DNA of 64,000 nucleotides from Fragilaria crotonensis. Taxonomy: Eukaryota; Bacillariophyta; Fragilariophyceae; Fragilariales; Fragilariaceae. The position numbers and the translations under genes were made by a program. Below the pieces are notes generated by a model that saw only the letters and a list, made by a program, of their open reading frames with translations, searched no databases and was not told the DNA's origin. The first letter of the stretch is position 1. Each line of letters starts with the position of its first letter. The stretch covers positions 1-64,000 of the forward strand of contig JAKSYS010000093.1 in the NCBI GenBank assembly GCA_022925895.1, in the 5' to 3' direction. Below, one piece after another: positions 46,136-59,902 of this stretch.

Positions 46136-49100
46136 TTAGATGTCGACCTCTACACTCTTGATTCGACTCAGTACCTTCGACTGAAGCGCCTTCATCGCCT
46201 TGCTGTTGTCAAAGTTGGCAATGGCAAGGTATGACTCTAGGCCGGCGTCACCTTCACCAACACTAAGGGCGATCCATAATACATCATTGAAGGCATACTG
46301 AACCCGTTGGGAGCCACTCATCGCTAGCTGCAAGCACGCATCCATCATGTTCTTGCCAAATAACGTCACCTTGTTGTCTGTCTTTGCTATCGTGAGAGCA
46401 ACACAGAGCCCGCTTGCCACTGCTTTGTGAACCTCCATACGTTCCTGCGTGCTATTCATGATGGCGAGTAACACTGGTTCAATTTTGCGAAGGCGAGCCT
46501 CTGGCTGCGTTGCAGAACCAAGCGCTGCACCTAGAGCAGAACATGCGGCTTCTTTGACGAGCATCTTGTCATCCTTCGTGTATGCGATGAGCAGGTCGGT
46601 AACCTTCACTGCGAGATCCTCTGGTATGAGAGGTCCCGCTGATGACATGATGCGCCGAGATGCGCATGCTTTGCCGTGTCGAATTTCAGCAGAGTCATCA
46701 TCCGTGGACAAGACGACGTCTGTGATGGTTTCGACAGTTGTTTCAGGTCCTAGCAATGAACAAGCCACCCCCATCACTTTCGCAGCGGCTTCACGAACGC
46801 CCTCATCTTCGTGCTTTAGTAGTTCTATGCTAGCACCTAAAGCAGAAGGAATGCTGTCCGGAAGTTTCGCCTTAGACCCGCCTTCCTTCAGAACTGTGGA
46901 CAACGCTTCCAATGTCGCTGTTTGGACGGCGGCGATTCCGCCCTCGTCCCCCGCCTTTCCGAGGGATCCGGACACAAGTTCTTTGAGCAACGGGTCGACT
47001 CTCGTCGATAGGGGCATTAATAATGCGAGGGCTTTGATTGCTTCAACTCGGACTTGTCGGGATTGATCTGACAATGCCTTGACAAAGGTTGTTTGGAACT
47101 GAGGCACGAACGCACGCAGTGCAGGGCCTCCCTTCACAAGAACCATTCCAAGAGTACGCAAGATGGCTACCTTCACTTCCGGTGGATTGCGGTCTCCAAC
47201 GATGCGAAGTAATGGACCTGTTATCTTGATGATAAGTTGGCCGGCAAGGAATTTGCTTGAAGTGTACGAGATTAGTTCACCCAATCCTGCTGCTGATGCC
47301 TCGCGAATGGCAGGCGTTCCGTAAAGGATACCTCGCTGGTAGATTGGCAACAGGGGCTCAAGACCTAAACCGAACACACGCGTGAGCAATTCCTTGATGC
47401 GAACACCAATGCATGTACCGAGCTCAAGAAGAATCAGAAAGACTAATCGAAATCCCCCAGGTATGTTGTCGGGATATGTTTTACAAAAGACATCATCATA
47501 TTCAAAGCAACGACGTAAATCACAGTCGGAGACTTCAAACTTACCTTTGGGAATGTTGAACCCAGGCATGAGGAATTCTCCGTCACCAACACCGCCTTTC
47601 CTTCGCCGAGCGTCGCTCACCATGCTGCTAATGAGGTTTCGAATGAATTCCACATGCTTGACGAGCTCTTCAGCAGGGACGTTGGTCGAAAGCGCGGAAA
47701 ATGCGTCATAGTTGCCTTTCAAGACAGATGCATTGTCATCGTTAAATCTGTACAATAGCTCGCGAAGGATGATCGGAATTTGATCATAAAAATCGGCCTC
47801 GTCTTTTCCTAAAATGCGATGGGTGAGTCACGATCGGCGATGAGCATCGGGTTCCGCACGACAAAAGTGAATAATTTTCCGACCCAAACGCACACGGAGC
47901 GTCCTGCATACATTCTGGTGACAGAGTCACGACAATTCGAGCGTCGTCCAACACAGTGGCACAAAAGAAGAATCAGGAGTACTTACTTTCTTCGACAACA
48001 ACTTGAAACATCCAGCAGCTTTGCCTTCTGACGTCAGGTTTGTCACTACCAGCCTTACTGGCGATCTCGCTGATCAGCCAATTCACGCCAGCAGTCTCAG
48101 CATTTCCGCAAATAGACCGCGCGCACTCTCGAATCGAATCTCCACGTGCCTCGTCGCTGCATTCGCTCAATTCGGCAATCAACGTGGGAATGATGGAGTG
48201 AAAGTGCATGTGCAGGGTTGAGCCTGTCACTTCCGCAATTCCAGCTAGAGCACGTGCGTGGTTAACTGATATGGGAGCCTTGATGAGGCGGGGAATGATG
48301 TATGGCAGTAGCTCCTTGCTTCGAATACTCAGGATTCCAATAAGACCATTGAGGGCTCGACTGCGAGAGGCATTGTCTTCGCCGTTGTCCAACGCGAACA
48401 AAAGCGAGGGGACAATTTCGTCCAAAGCCCTGTTGCCTACAACATTGTGTAGGCTTCTAAAGCATGAAGCAGCCATTTGTCGGACCCCTTCATCATCGTC
48501 ACACAAGGCATCTTGCACCGCTTTGACGATGATTTCGATGAATTTGAGAATTTGCTCTTTGGTCGAACAGCTGATGACTTCTGATAGACCGACACAAACA
48601 CCTCGCCTCGTATGGCGGTCTCCGCTGTAGAGGGCGTTGCGGAGTACAGGGATGATCTCAGGCTGGACCGAATCGCCCAGCTTGTGGACAATGTCGCCAA
48701 GGCAACGCCCGGCTACCTGAGTCCTTTCCGAATGGCCACTAGCTAATGCTTCGACAATCTTACTGACGAGGACGGGCAAAATATCCCGAAGACTCCTGGC
48801 AGTGACGCTGACCACCGTCTTCCAAACTTGAACGGCACTTTGCCGGACCACGCTCGTCGTGTCGCTTCTTGCAAGGTATAATCCACTGAGAACACGCTTT
48901 CTAGTCTCGGTCCCAAGGGCAAGGGCAATCTGGGCTTGGGCTTTCTCTGCCTTTCGAAGGTCATCCTGAGTATCACCATCGCCCTTAACGACAGACGTTC
49001 CCCCAATCATACTGAGGAGATCCCCGAGCAGCGTCAGTGAAGCTACTCTGATGCGGTGATCCTCGTCTGTCAAACCCTTCTCCAAACTTGGCAAAATCTT

Positions 49101-52100
49101 ATCCACGTGGTCCTTTCCATGACTGCGAATCATGACCCTGCCGGCGCGCATAGCGACGTCCCTAACGGGCTCGCTCTCATCAGAAAGACCGCCAATTAAA
49201 GCAGGTAGCGAAACGTCAATGAGTGGAGTAAACGATTGGCCTAGCGACGACGGAAGGAATGTAAGAACCCACAGAACGCCTTCGCGTGTGCTTGCCTGAG
49301 GATGACTCCGAAGGGGAAGAATCTCGTCTTTCATTACTTCTTCCACAACTTGAGCACCACCAGCGACCAAAAGCTCTGTGAGACCCTGAGCAGCTCCACT
49401 TCGTTCGGCAGACGTGACCCCTTGGTCACGGAGCTTTTCAAGCAGCCACGCTCGGAGGTCAGGAAGGCTATCTTCCCCAAGACCTCTGGTCAGCGAACCG
49501 ACAGCTTTTGCCGACGTGCTTCTGACATCAGGAATCGGATCAAGCATCGCCAACTGCAGATCTGGAAGCAGTATGGGGAGGTAGGGAAGGAAATCTTTTG
49601 GGTCATTAATCATCGTGCAGATATTTCCCGCAATCAGTGCACCATATCGCTTCGTCGTAGCGACTCGATCACGCAGGCCGCGGTGAAGGATGGGTACAAT
49701 GAGAGCCAGACTGGGAGCATCGATAGCGTGAAGGAATTCAGTCTCTATCAGAGATTCCAGAGCCTTTATCGTGCCTTCAGATGGATCAGTCAACGCGCTC
49801 AGCAACACAGTGCTGATCGAGGAAATTTCAGGGTTCTTCACCACTTTACTAATCTCCTCGAGTGCTTCTTGTGCACTTGCTTTGACCTTGGGGTGTGTGT
49901 CGCTGAAAGCTTCAGTGAGCTTTGGAACCACCTTTGGAAGCGCCGACGCGAGTTGTTTGGGCGCGAGATGGCTCATGCTCCCCAACATCTGAATGGACGC
50001 CTGCTTCGTTCGCCAAGCGGGATCATCGAACGCGGTCAGAACTGCTGGCATGACCAGCTTAACTCCATGTGCCGAGAGTTTGCTCATAATCAGGCCGGCC
50101 GTGCTAGCTGCTGCGGCTCGCACATGATCACTGCTGTCGCTGAACGATTTCAGAAGTGAAGGTAGAAGCACGATGACGTAAGGCTCAAAGAGAAGTCCTA
50201 ATCGGGAACTGAGGAGTTCGATAGCGAAAAGAGAACCTTCCTTATTGCTCTGAGACCCTGAATCGGCAGCATCTTCAAGCTTCTTCACAACGTCAAACTT
50301 CTTTAGACAAGCTATACCACTGCCTTTTATCACAGCTGAAAGTCCGTAGGCAGCACCCTTTCGTTGGGCTGCCGTCTCTCCGTAGAGACAATCACGTAGA
50401 AGTCCATTCAACAATATCTCGACACGCTCTTGAGTACGTCCCTTCTTCATCAGCTTGGCCAGGCATTCTGCCACGCTGGACTGGACACTCTCATTTGGAG
50501 TGCTGAGAGTTGCGATAAGCATGTCGATGGTACTATCAATTTTCTCCTCGTTCTCAGTTCCCTTAAGGTGCAGGGCAACGGAACCGAGAGCAACAACGGC
50601 TCCTTCCTTTCTACGATTCGCAGCCGCTGTGTTTCGAATGATCTTGTCGGCCGGAAAGGATTCAAGCGAGTCCGACTGTAGTATGCCAGCGCTTAGAACA
50701 CCTTCAAGCATCGGCAGCAAGAATGCAATAGCGTCGTCTGATGCGCCGAAAGTAGCCACGATGTCTCGAAGAGCATTTCTCGCTGCACTACGAACATCAT
50801 CGTTAATGTCAGCAAGACCATATGCCATAAGGAATCCTGTCACAAGCTTTAAAGTGGAAATTTCGACAGAAACTTTAGCGGATGAATCTGCAATGCATCC
50901 AATAGCACTCAGCATGCCAAGTCGAACAGCAACCTTTTCCGGTGTGTCTTTTTCTGCTTCGTTCTCTTCTTGATACTGATTCCCTTGAACTGATTTTCAA
51001 GAACCTCGCGATCAAAAGTTCGCTCTTCCCTAGGCTTAAGTAACATGGAATCGATAGCTCTAGGCTTGCTAGCTGCCTTACCGCGACCGCCGACCTTCGG
51101 CTTGCCCATAATGCTGAGAGCGTCCTGCTTCGGCACAACCTTCTTTTTTGGTAGACCAGTGCTGATTTTCTTCTTCTGGGCCACAGCGGGCGATGGCGCA
51201 TTCTTTGGTGGAAGTGCAATAGCCATGGCAGTTGGGGCGGAAGATTTCTTCTCACCATCAACAATGTATGCGTCAATGTAGGTGGAGCAGAGCTTCTGAA
51301 TGTTTCGGTCAACGGAAGGAGGGAGCAGACCCATAGCTTTAGCATTTGCCATAGCTGCAGCCTCTGAGATTGATGAATCTGGATGGCTCAGAAGCGGGAG
51401 AAGTGAAATCGCGTACATAACGGACGGTGCAACAACTTGGTCGCTCGACGACGATGTCGCAGACTTCCAAGCGGAGTAAGCGGCCGTCTGAATCTCCGCA
51501 TTCTTGGCGAAACAATTCATCCAGATGCGATTCTCAACTAAAGGATTATTCTTCACCAACTTCGGATGATTGGAAGCGATTGTGGCCAATGCGGTCAACG
51601 CTCCAACCCTGCAATTTTTATTTCCCAAAGTTCCGTGCTCGCCCAGCAACGGCGCTAGCTCCGCTGTTGTTAGTGCTGGACCATCGGTGTTGGTATCGGT
51701 TGCATAACACGCGACAAGGGCTTCGAAAGGGGTTGGATTTGTGAACGTTTGTGATCGATCATGCGATAGAAGCTCAAGGATTGCGGATGCCATATCTTTG
51801 CGAAGAGCCTTCACATTCGAATCTGTCTCGTCGCCAACCAACATGGATGTTTGTCGCTCCAATACTCTTAGAGCACCCTCACAACCAGCTGGTGTCCTCG
51901 GTCCAGTCAAGGCAGCGCGGACAATCGGAAAGAGAAACGCAAACGATGTCCCGGAAAGAGCGTCGCCATACTCATCGATTTCGCTGATAACCACGGCAAC
52001 TGGATCGCAATGTGAAGGCAGCTGGGACACAGCGAGAGGTGAAGTGGGCATTGATCCTTCAACAGATTTCGGAGGCGTCCACTTGCAGCTAACTATCAGC

Positions 52101-54977
52101 GCACTAGTAATCTTGGGTGCGAATTCTTCATCGATTTCAAAGACACAAGCCGCCAATGAAGCGAGAGTTTTGGATGCAATACGACGCAAACGAGGGAGGC
52201 TTCGTGAGGCAATCGAGTCTGTGATTGCAGCCCGAAGAACAGTCGTCCCTAGAACAGGAAGGCATGCATTTCCAACTTCGATATCGGATTGACAAAGCGC
52301 CGCAATGGATTCAGCCGCACGAACGAAGTCAACGTCAACGATGGCACCTATTCGTCTTCGAATGTTGTCTTGCTCTTCCACTTGCTTCTTTTCCGATGGA
52401 GTTAGATTCACGTTGGAGGTACCAGATGATGGGGCGTCCTTCTTCTTGGCAGCAAGCTCCTTCTTCATTTGGCGCTCCCACTCCTCGTCCTCAAAGCTAT
52501 AGCCATCCATCCCTTTAGTACGCTTGCCGCTGGCTCTTTTCTTATCTGCATTCGTTGCTTTTACATCATCAGCGCCGCATGGCTTGGCTGCACCATCGCC
52601 CCAAAGTGTTCCCATTTGCGACATAAACAAACTGACATCGCTTTCGGTCAACTCATCGATGCGGTCCAAAGCGCTCTCCAGGAAAGTGTTCAATCGAACA
52701 GAAAGTTTCTCCGAACAGATCGCTCTGGCCAAGCAATGAGGCTTCAAATCCTCGTCGGCAGCGTCGTCGATTGAAGGGTCAAACAAGCTGCCAATGTTCC
52801 CAAGGGAAATGATGAGACTTGTTGCAGCCTTATGCACCACACCACTGATAGTATCACCATTGTCTGCATTGTTGCATGCATGTAACACGGAATCAGCGAG
52901 CTCGGCAAGCTGGTCGTCATCCCAAGATAAGCAATGGTCCGTAATGATTTGCAGCGTATGCTTGACAAGCGCCTTTCGCTGCCTTCGTTTTCGCGTACTG
53001 GTCGACTTGGTTGTCATGATATGCATCAAGAGCAACATTTTCGTCAGAAAGGTAGGGTTCATGCTACTCTTGGACGCAAACACCATAAGCGAGTGCGCAA
53101 CTTGGTGCACTGCGCATGAATCGAAATTCATGTGCGACGCCGTGGGATTGCCATGACCCTTGCCAATGAGTTTGGGGTAGTCAGTCTCGGGCGAAAACGT
53201 TTCTCTGGATTGACGCGAAGCGTTCTGAGCATCGAGGCGTTCCTCCGTTTCCAAGCATGCCGCATTGATATGCTGAAAAAGTGCGTCACCAAGTGCAGCT
53301 TGAGCTTTCGGAGAGTATGTTAGCACGGTTTGAACGGTCGAGAGAATCGAAGTGGCACTGACGGGGTTCGCGATGCAACACGCCATGGCGCGGGCAGCAG
53401 CAGCACCAAATTCGGGCGCATCCTGCTTCGCGGTGTATTTCACAAACAGTGCAATGGTGTGAGGGAGTAGCTGTCGCACCAACGGATTAGTCTCCAGCGC
53501 ATCAGTTGTCGACGCACTATAAAGGAAAGACAAATTGGTCGACAGAGCCTTGAGAAATGTTGGCTTTAACTTGCTCTGAGTGGCGATGGCGTTCACGGTA
53601 ACTAGGTGAAGGGCCACAAGGCCTTCCACGGAGGCCACTGATGTTCGCTTCTTCACAGCATTATCCACCAAGTCTTGCAACCCCTGTTCCACCTTGGTAC
53701 CGTTCTGACCAAAGATATCCAAAATGAGCGACTCTTGAAGATCCGGATTGACACTTAGGAACAAGGCACCCATTCGTTGCACGGTATCGGGACCGTTACT
53801 GGACTCCAGTGGACTGGTGAGGTAAGTGAGCGCTTGCCGGTACCCCGATCCAGAAGTACCACTGCGTTTGGCGACGGCCATCCACGCGACCAGCGCTTGG
53901 ACACCTGCCTGTCGTGGCGCAGTGGCCGTTTTCAGCTCCTTAGACAGCGCAGTTGTTATTGAAGTGAGAATGGTATCCAACCCATCTTGAGATGGTGCGG
54001 TCACTTCGTCATTCTTTTGCGATGAAGCTTTGTAGATTTCAGTAAGCGCGTCATACGCCAGTTGACGAGCCTCATTCTGTGCAAGCGTGGAGAGTGCACC
54101 AACGATCCCCACCGCCACCTCTGTAGCGGAATTCCTTTTCGAAACTTGTACCAACGCACGTGCTGCAGAACTTCTTAACGTTTCTTTTGTTGATTTGAGT
54201 TGTCTCACTAGAGATCCCACCAGATCCAGCAGTCCCGCCGAATCCGTGTGAATATCATTACCTAAACATTCAACCAAGACTTCGCACGTCTCCACCACCT
54301 TTTCTGGAGTGGCCTTGAGTTTCTTGGCAACCACTGGCAGGACGATATTGTTCCATTCCTCTGAGGATAGGGTCGCCACGAGCCTGCGACAGGTTCTAAT
54401 CTCCAACGGCGAGCAAATCTTGACACCAAATGCCTGCTGCATAAAAGTCTCCAATCCTTCCGCACGCTGCTGCTTTGCATCCACGTCATGAGTGACAGTA
54501 TCCAGGGTCAAAGCTAGAGCCACAAGATTACTCTCTGATTGTTGTGCCATATTTCTCCAGTGTGGACTAGCCAAGATGGATGGGTTCAATTTTGTGCCGG
54601 TGTCATGTCTGGATAAAAGACTACAAAGTCCTTCCACCAGCAAGCGCTGAACGTCATCATCTCGAGCTTCCTGGAAGGCCTTGCTGTAAAGTTCAGCGAT
54701 TCGTCGAGCCGCATGGACTGAGGAACAATCCGGCACTTTCAATGGGTACAGTATTACGACGGAATGATACAGCGTGAGTACATGTCCACATGAGTTTGTC
54801 GTTTTAACCAAGAAATGAATAGATGTAGCATGGAATGTTCGTACCTGTTGCGTTTGCCAAGGCTTCACAATGATCTTCCTTGCAAAGGTCCACTGCTTGC
54901 TCCAGCAATCGCAATCTTTCGGATCGCTTGGACGTATCAAGAGCACTGGAGGCCAAGACGGTCAAAACATCCTCCAT
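46136..54977 (-). CDS. GCN1: GCN1, translational activator of GCN2 (HEAT-repeat giant; one frame break)
   Basis: Ribosome-associated scaffold that activates the GCN2 kinase in amino-acid starvation. Four exons: 54845-54977 (start MEDVLTVLASSALDTSKRSE), 47987-54735, 47545-47808 and 46136-47364; all introns GT-AG. About 2791 residues, nearly all HEAT repeats. The eEF3-like centre is clear: TAFDDPAWRTKQASIQMLGS, RVATTKRYGALIAGNICTMI and PDVRSTSAKAVGSLTRGLGE. The part after it, in which this family binds GCN2, is complete to VLSRIKSVEVDI. In a Lys/Pro-rich linker near 50945-50965 the sense passes from FKGISIKK to ENEAEKDTPEKVAVRLG, requiring one extra base; a shortened AAG/AGA run is the simplest cause. 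Otherwise uninterrupted over 8.4 kb of coding sequence. Confidence 0.92.
47365..47544 (-). other. GCN1 intron 3, stop-free and divisible by three
   Basis: 180 bases, GTAAGT...TTTAG, phase 1. It has no stop in frame, so an unspliced reading continues through it, but GCN1 homology requires IPK joined directly to GLEPLLPIYQRG. Confidence 0.85.
47809..47986 (-). other. GCN1 intron 2
   Basis: 178 bases, GTAAGT...TTTTAG, phase 1; joins VVVEE to RKDEADFYDQ. Confidence 0.85.
54736..54844 (-). other. GCN1 intron 1
   Basis: 109 bases, GTACGA...GAAAG, phase 1; joins ALANAT to VPDCSSVHAA. Confidence 0.75.
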
Positions 54978-55722
54978 GGTTTAGGTTCAGTGACGGTTCG
55001 GCGAGCTGATCGAGGATCTTCCACGCTAAAATGTTACAGTATGCAAAGGCGAATCGTTTGAAACAAGAGTGCTGATCTGGAATGGAGAATGCAAGTATTA
55101 CTCTGTCCACAACTCTTCAATCACTCATCCCGGGACCCTGAACGTGGGACTCTCTCACAGCTCGTATCCTGTCTTCATTAGGTTTGTGCGGTTGTAGAAT
55201 GGTCCCTCATGTCTGTCTGTCATCCTGTATGATTTTGCCTTCCTAGATGTACGATACTACTCAGAGACACTACTACCTACTACTGTTACATGCCACGTGA
55301 CAGTACACTTTAGCACTGCTACAGCACTATTCCGACAAGGTACTACTCTACTAGCACTACTATTTGAAGTCTAAGTTCGTTGTAGTCTACGTCGCACTAG
55401 CAGTCTACTACAATTTGAAGTCTCAAGGTTGATCTACCGGTAGTCTACGTCGTAACATCGAGTATCACTATATTATAAATTATGTGTAGTGAAGTAAAGG
55501 ATATCAAAAGAAATGGATTACATGCTACAGCCAACGGAGAATACCTGGTACTGTAATGAAGGTCCATGGTGGCATACTGTAAAAAAGATAACGACCATTG
55601 GGGTACTGTACCATGGAAAACATCGGTGCCAACTACTAGTTATACATTATAGTAGGATTAGGATGCTAACGACAGAAAAAAGGATTCTTGCCGTTTCTGC
55701 AACACGCTACAAAAGAATGTCC
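54978..55722. other. GCN1 upstream region and spacer
   Basis: No gene. 55230-55460 is rich in short direct and inverted repeats around TACTAC, GTAC and AGTCTAC. The GCN1 promoter should be next to 54978. Confidence 0.45.
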
Positions 55723-58700
55723 TCACTTGATGAACGTTGGATCCAAGCAGATTCTGCCGGCTGCTGGATGGTTTGGATCATCAAGACATGCACATCTCTT
55801 GGTGAACCAGCCTTTGCTAGATGCGCTGTCAAACTGAACGATACCGAATGACTTGAGAGCGGCGGCTGAAACGCTCTTTCCAGACGGAACACTCTTGAGG
55901 ATATCAACTTTGTATTTGTATCCGTAGTTTGGGAGTGGCGTAATCTTCTCATCTATTTCCAAGCTCGTTCCGCCAGCGTAGTCGACAGGTGGTGTCGGCA
56001 TTACCAATATGTGCATTGTCACAGGACCGTTGGATCCAGTTCTGATGTATCGAGTCGAAGGATTCTTGCCCTTGATCTTCCAATATCGACGCAATCCCGT
56101 TCTCTCGTTGTGGAGAACCACCATGCTATTGTAAAATCTGGTGTCACTATCGCAGCCACTGTGCTGGTCAACAATTCGCGATGGACTGACGTTGGGATCG
56201 AACCCCATACCGTCATCCCAGCGGATTGTGATACCAATAACCCTGTTGGCCGCGACATTCGATGACGTCAAACAGTTCCAAGAGAACGGAGATGGCCTAA
56301 ACACGTCTGGGCCGCGAACGAACACGCCATTCGTGCCTTGTTTCGCGTCAATAAGTGCTTGAGATTTGCGTCCCTCAAGACTTGTGTCAGGAGGAACCAG
56401 ATTGTCCTTTACAATAGAGGCAAAGTCAATTTTTTCGAGTTCCCTCATGAGCGCGCCATTCTTGAAGTCCCAAGTTCGAAAGTGCGACGCGAAGATAATC
56501 CACGCGTCACCGAGATCAATGTCGTTACTTTGAAGAAGTACTCTAAGCACAAACAGCTTTCCTTGCCAATATCCTTCAACAGTCTTGTCAACGGAGAACA
56601 TTTGACCAAGCAGATGCGGCAGACCGGCATGTTCGGATAGAAACCACCACAGCAGCCAAGTTCCATAGTAGTGACCTCCACGAACGTTATCATGGAAACT
56701 CAACATCGGATTGAAAACGTGAGGGTTGTCGTCCGCATTCGATCCTCCCAAGCTCAGAGGCCATGCAGGCGCTATAGCAACGGATGCCATGAGCACCGGA
56801 ACACCGGGAAAGGTAAATACTGCAGCAAATTCAGCGGAGCTCTCCTGAAGCCAGCCACTTGGTCCCGCACCGTAGGTGCTGACCAGTGTGCTATGGAATC
56901 CATGATACGCCTCGTGAACAAAGAAACGAAACCCTTCGAAACCTCCATTTTTGTACAGGGTCCTTAGATCAAAGACAGCATCGGCGGCGCCGCCGTACTT
57001 TTCCATGTAGTACTCGACTGTCCATTTGGGAACTACGCCTTCCGCATAGAGCGGGTAGCTCCAGTAGTTGTTGTTTTGATGGATGTATCTGCAGGGATTG
57101 TTGAAGGTTTTCTCGGACCATTCCGGAACTTCGTCAACGGAGAACATACGGTACGGATCCAAAACAAATGCAATCATATCGTTCTCAAAGTAGTGCCGTT
57201 CCCATTGATAGGACTGCAGTTTCGCATGCTGGAAGTACTTCACTTCATCAAAGTATCCCTCAGGCACATCAACATACTCGCCGTCGTTGAGTGGGTCCTT
57301 CTCCGGGCGCATCCATAATGTGGCAAACGGTCCACTCGCGTAGGTCTGAACGCCTCCGGGAGGAACAGGACCTTGCGACGATGGCTTGAAATTATCGCAA
57401 TCTGCTTGCAAAAAGATTGTTTCGATATCTTCGTATATCTTGATTGTCGCCGCATCGTTTGGACCTGCGCAGCGAGCACCAACTTCTTGTACTAGACTGA
57501 GCGAGGCCTTTCCTCCGTAGACCCGAGCATCAAACATCTCCCCGCTGAAGGAACCGAGAATCAACGATGAACTTGCGGATGGGGGGCTCGTCTCCTGGCT
57601 GATTACTCGACGAATGGAGACTCCAGCAACGTACAATGCATCAGGCGAAATGGCAATTTGGGTACATGTCCACATCTTGAGCTTTTTCGGTAGGTTGTAT
57701 GCCCTGCCATTGATGCTAATAACATGAGTGTTACCCGATGTGTTGATGCTTATTCGCAAACCAAGTCCATTCCAGAGCATTCCCACAAGTGGAACATCCA
57801 TGTACACATAATGCAGTTTGAAGAAGACGCTCTTCGAGCTCTTTTTCATCACTGGATTATTCGAGGCAAAAACGTACTTCAGTTGGCGACCAGTGAAGTC
57901 GACCTTGGAGATGAAGAAGGTATCATCCTGCGGGTGCTTCGGGTTCTGAACGGTGGGATATTTGTAGGACTCCGAGTATGTGACTAGCTTGGAGTTGGAC
58001 GAAATATCACGAGCAGTCACTGAGATTGGGGCGTGGAACAGGACTCCAGCACTTGTACCTCCTTGAAAATCCTCGGTGTTGCAAACACAGGTTCCGATCT
58101 GCAAACACTTGGCGATAGGGTCAACGCGGCACTTTCCATTTCGTTGTCCTTGTGTGAGAAAGATCCACTGGCAATCCTCGCGACTCTCGTTGGTGCAGTC
58201 CGCATAATTTGTCTTGGAGGAGCAAATTGCTTCTGAAGTACCAAACTCTATACGCGGGGAAGTGAACACAGATGTTGGGGTAAATGGATCAACTTCGGGG
58301 TACCATCGGTGATACACGCATGATGTTGGAGCTGGGGTTGAGATGCAGGAGGAACGGTCGGGGTGGGTTTCACCTCCTTTGGAAGTCGTGACATAAACGT
58401 GACAGTTTGATCAAAATCATTGATATCGTCGAGACGAGCAATCAAATTCGACGGCGAATAATCAAACGGTCCGCTGGTACCGTACACCAGCACCACGTAT
58501 CCGCCCACATTTATCCCATCGCCAAACTGATCGAAGACTCTAAGCACGTACTCCGTTCCTTCGACGACGTCGATGTGATGCAGCGCCAGTTGGTACTGAT
58601 CTGTGTAGAAACCGAACCCTCTTGAGTCAATCATCGTCTCATCGACCTGTCGCAGCTCCCAAGCTGTCTCCGCAGGTGCCCAATCAAGCTTGAGGATGAG

Positions 58701-58823
58701 AGTCACGGTTGTCATTCTCTGGAGGGATCTCGACGTATCCGCGTAAGTTGATTTGTCAAGGCTCCTGGAATCAACCAGCGTACAAAGCAGGCATAGGCTT
58801 AGGATGACCAGCTTGATCATCAT
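55723..58823 (-). CDS. Secreted multidomain HExxH metallopeptidase-like protein (one frame break)
   Basis: Starts at 58823 with signal peptide MMIKLVILSLCLLCTLVDSR. Then comes a small beta domain with VTLILKLDWAPAETAWELRQ and FDQFGDGINVGGY, a pattern seen in diatom and bacterial extracellular proteins. In a Pro-rich linker near 58330 the frame shifts by one base into the 864-codon main frame. That contains a Cys-rich segment (SREDCQWIFL, CLQIGTCVCNTEDF), a LamG/concanavalin-like region (MLWNGLGLRISINTSGNTHV to SGEMFDARVYGG), then the metallopeptidase: FFVHEAYHGFHSTL (His468, Glu469, His472 of the main frame) with WLQESSAEF (Glu492 or Glu496) as likely third ligand, a gluzincin layout. About 1030 residues in all. 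Probably a cell-surface or secreted zinc protease; substrate unknown. Confidence 0.78.
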
Positions 58824-59615
58824 GACTGACGACGGAATTGCACCCAGTGCCTTCGTTATTCAGCCGAAAGGAAAGGGATCACAAGAATTGCCAATGCTTT
58901 AAGTTAACTGTCGTGAGAGAAAATGAGCCCGAATTGTCGCAGGATTAGGAATGGTTCAAGTGCGCAATAAAGGTTCGTTCGATGACTACCGGTGTGTGTC
59001 TGAAATGTTCGTGGTTGAAAAACAAGAGTCCGATCTGCATGTTCAGATTTTCTCGCTGGCTGTTCTGCATTACGCCATTTACTGTGCACGAGTGTCTAGT
59101 CCGACAAAATGAGGCTGCAATATGAGTGAAAGTGAACTATACGAGCTGGTACCAACGCGTATAGAATGGACCAAACGAACGTCTCAAAATATTAGTGTGA
59201 CAGTACCTGGTACCACCTATTAATAAAGGGTGTAGCGTGTATGTAGCATGTATCATCGTAGCATCGACCATCGGGAATCACGAGGTTGGCCATGTATTTC
59301 CCAGTCAGTTGTGATAAATGTTTTGAATTCTGCTTTTTCTTCTTGCGTCTTGCGTCCCACCAGTAGTTAAAAACTCCAGTACATGGCTTTATTGGCTGCA
59401 TTCCACCTGTACTCTATACTCTATACCATGTACGAGGGCTGAGCAAAGACTCCGAGAATGATGTGTTCTTTTGCGAATATTTGTAATCTGGTCCTGCAGC
59501 ATCGCAGTTTCCTGATATATTCAAAAAAACGCATTGAAACTTTAAGAGCTGAATGGTTTGGTGTGTAAATGTGAAACGTGAGACCTTTACTGGAATTGTA
59601 CGATAGGTCAATAAT
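58824..59615. other. Intergenic region before the satellite
   Basis: No gene seen; presumably holds the promoter of the metallopeptidase gene near 58824. A few GTAC sites near 59200-59430. Confidence 0.45.
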
Positions 59616-59902
59616 AGCCATGAGCCATGAGCCATGAGCCATGAGCCATGAGCCATGAGCCATGAGCCATGAGCCATGAGCCATGAGCCATGAGCCATGA
59701 GCCATGAGCCATGAGCCATGAGCCATGAGCCATGAGCCATGAGCCATGAGCCATGAGCCATGAGCCATGAGCCATGAGCCATGAGCCATGAGCCATGAGC
59801 CATGAGCCATGAGCCATGAGCCATGAGCCATGAGCCATGAGCCATGAGCCATGAGCCATGAGCCATGAGCCATGAGCCATGAGCCATGAGCCATGAGCCA
59901 TG
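59616..59902. repeat. GAGCCAT heptamer satellite, left part (41 units)
   Basis: 287 bases of perfect AGCCATG repetition, i.e. 41 units of 7 by coordinates. It gives open frames of repeating MAHGSWL on the minus strand, which are artefacts. The array continues at 63426 on the other side of an inserted element. Confidence 0.95.

Noticed and set aside
47365-47544. Extra 60-residue insertion in GCN1 (KFEVSDCDLRRCF...)
   Set aside because: It is a stop-free intron with good GT-AG signals; removal restores the GCN1 sequence exactly.
49302-50159. 285-codon plus-strand frame
   Set aside because: Antisense shadow of the GCN1 HEAT region.
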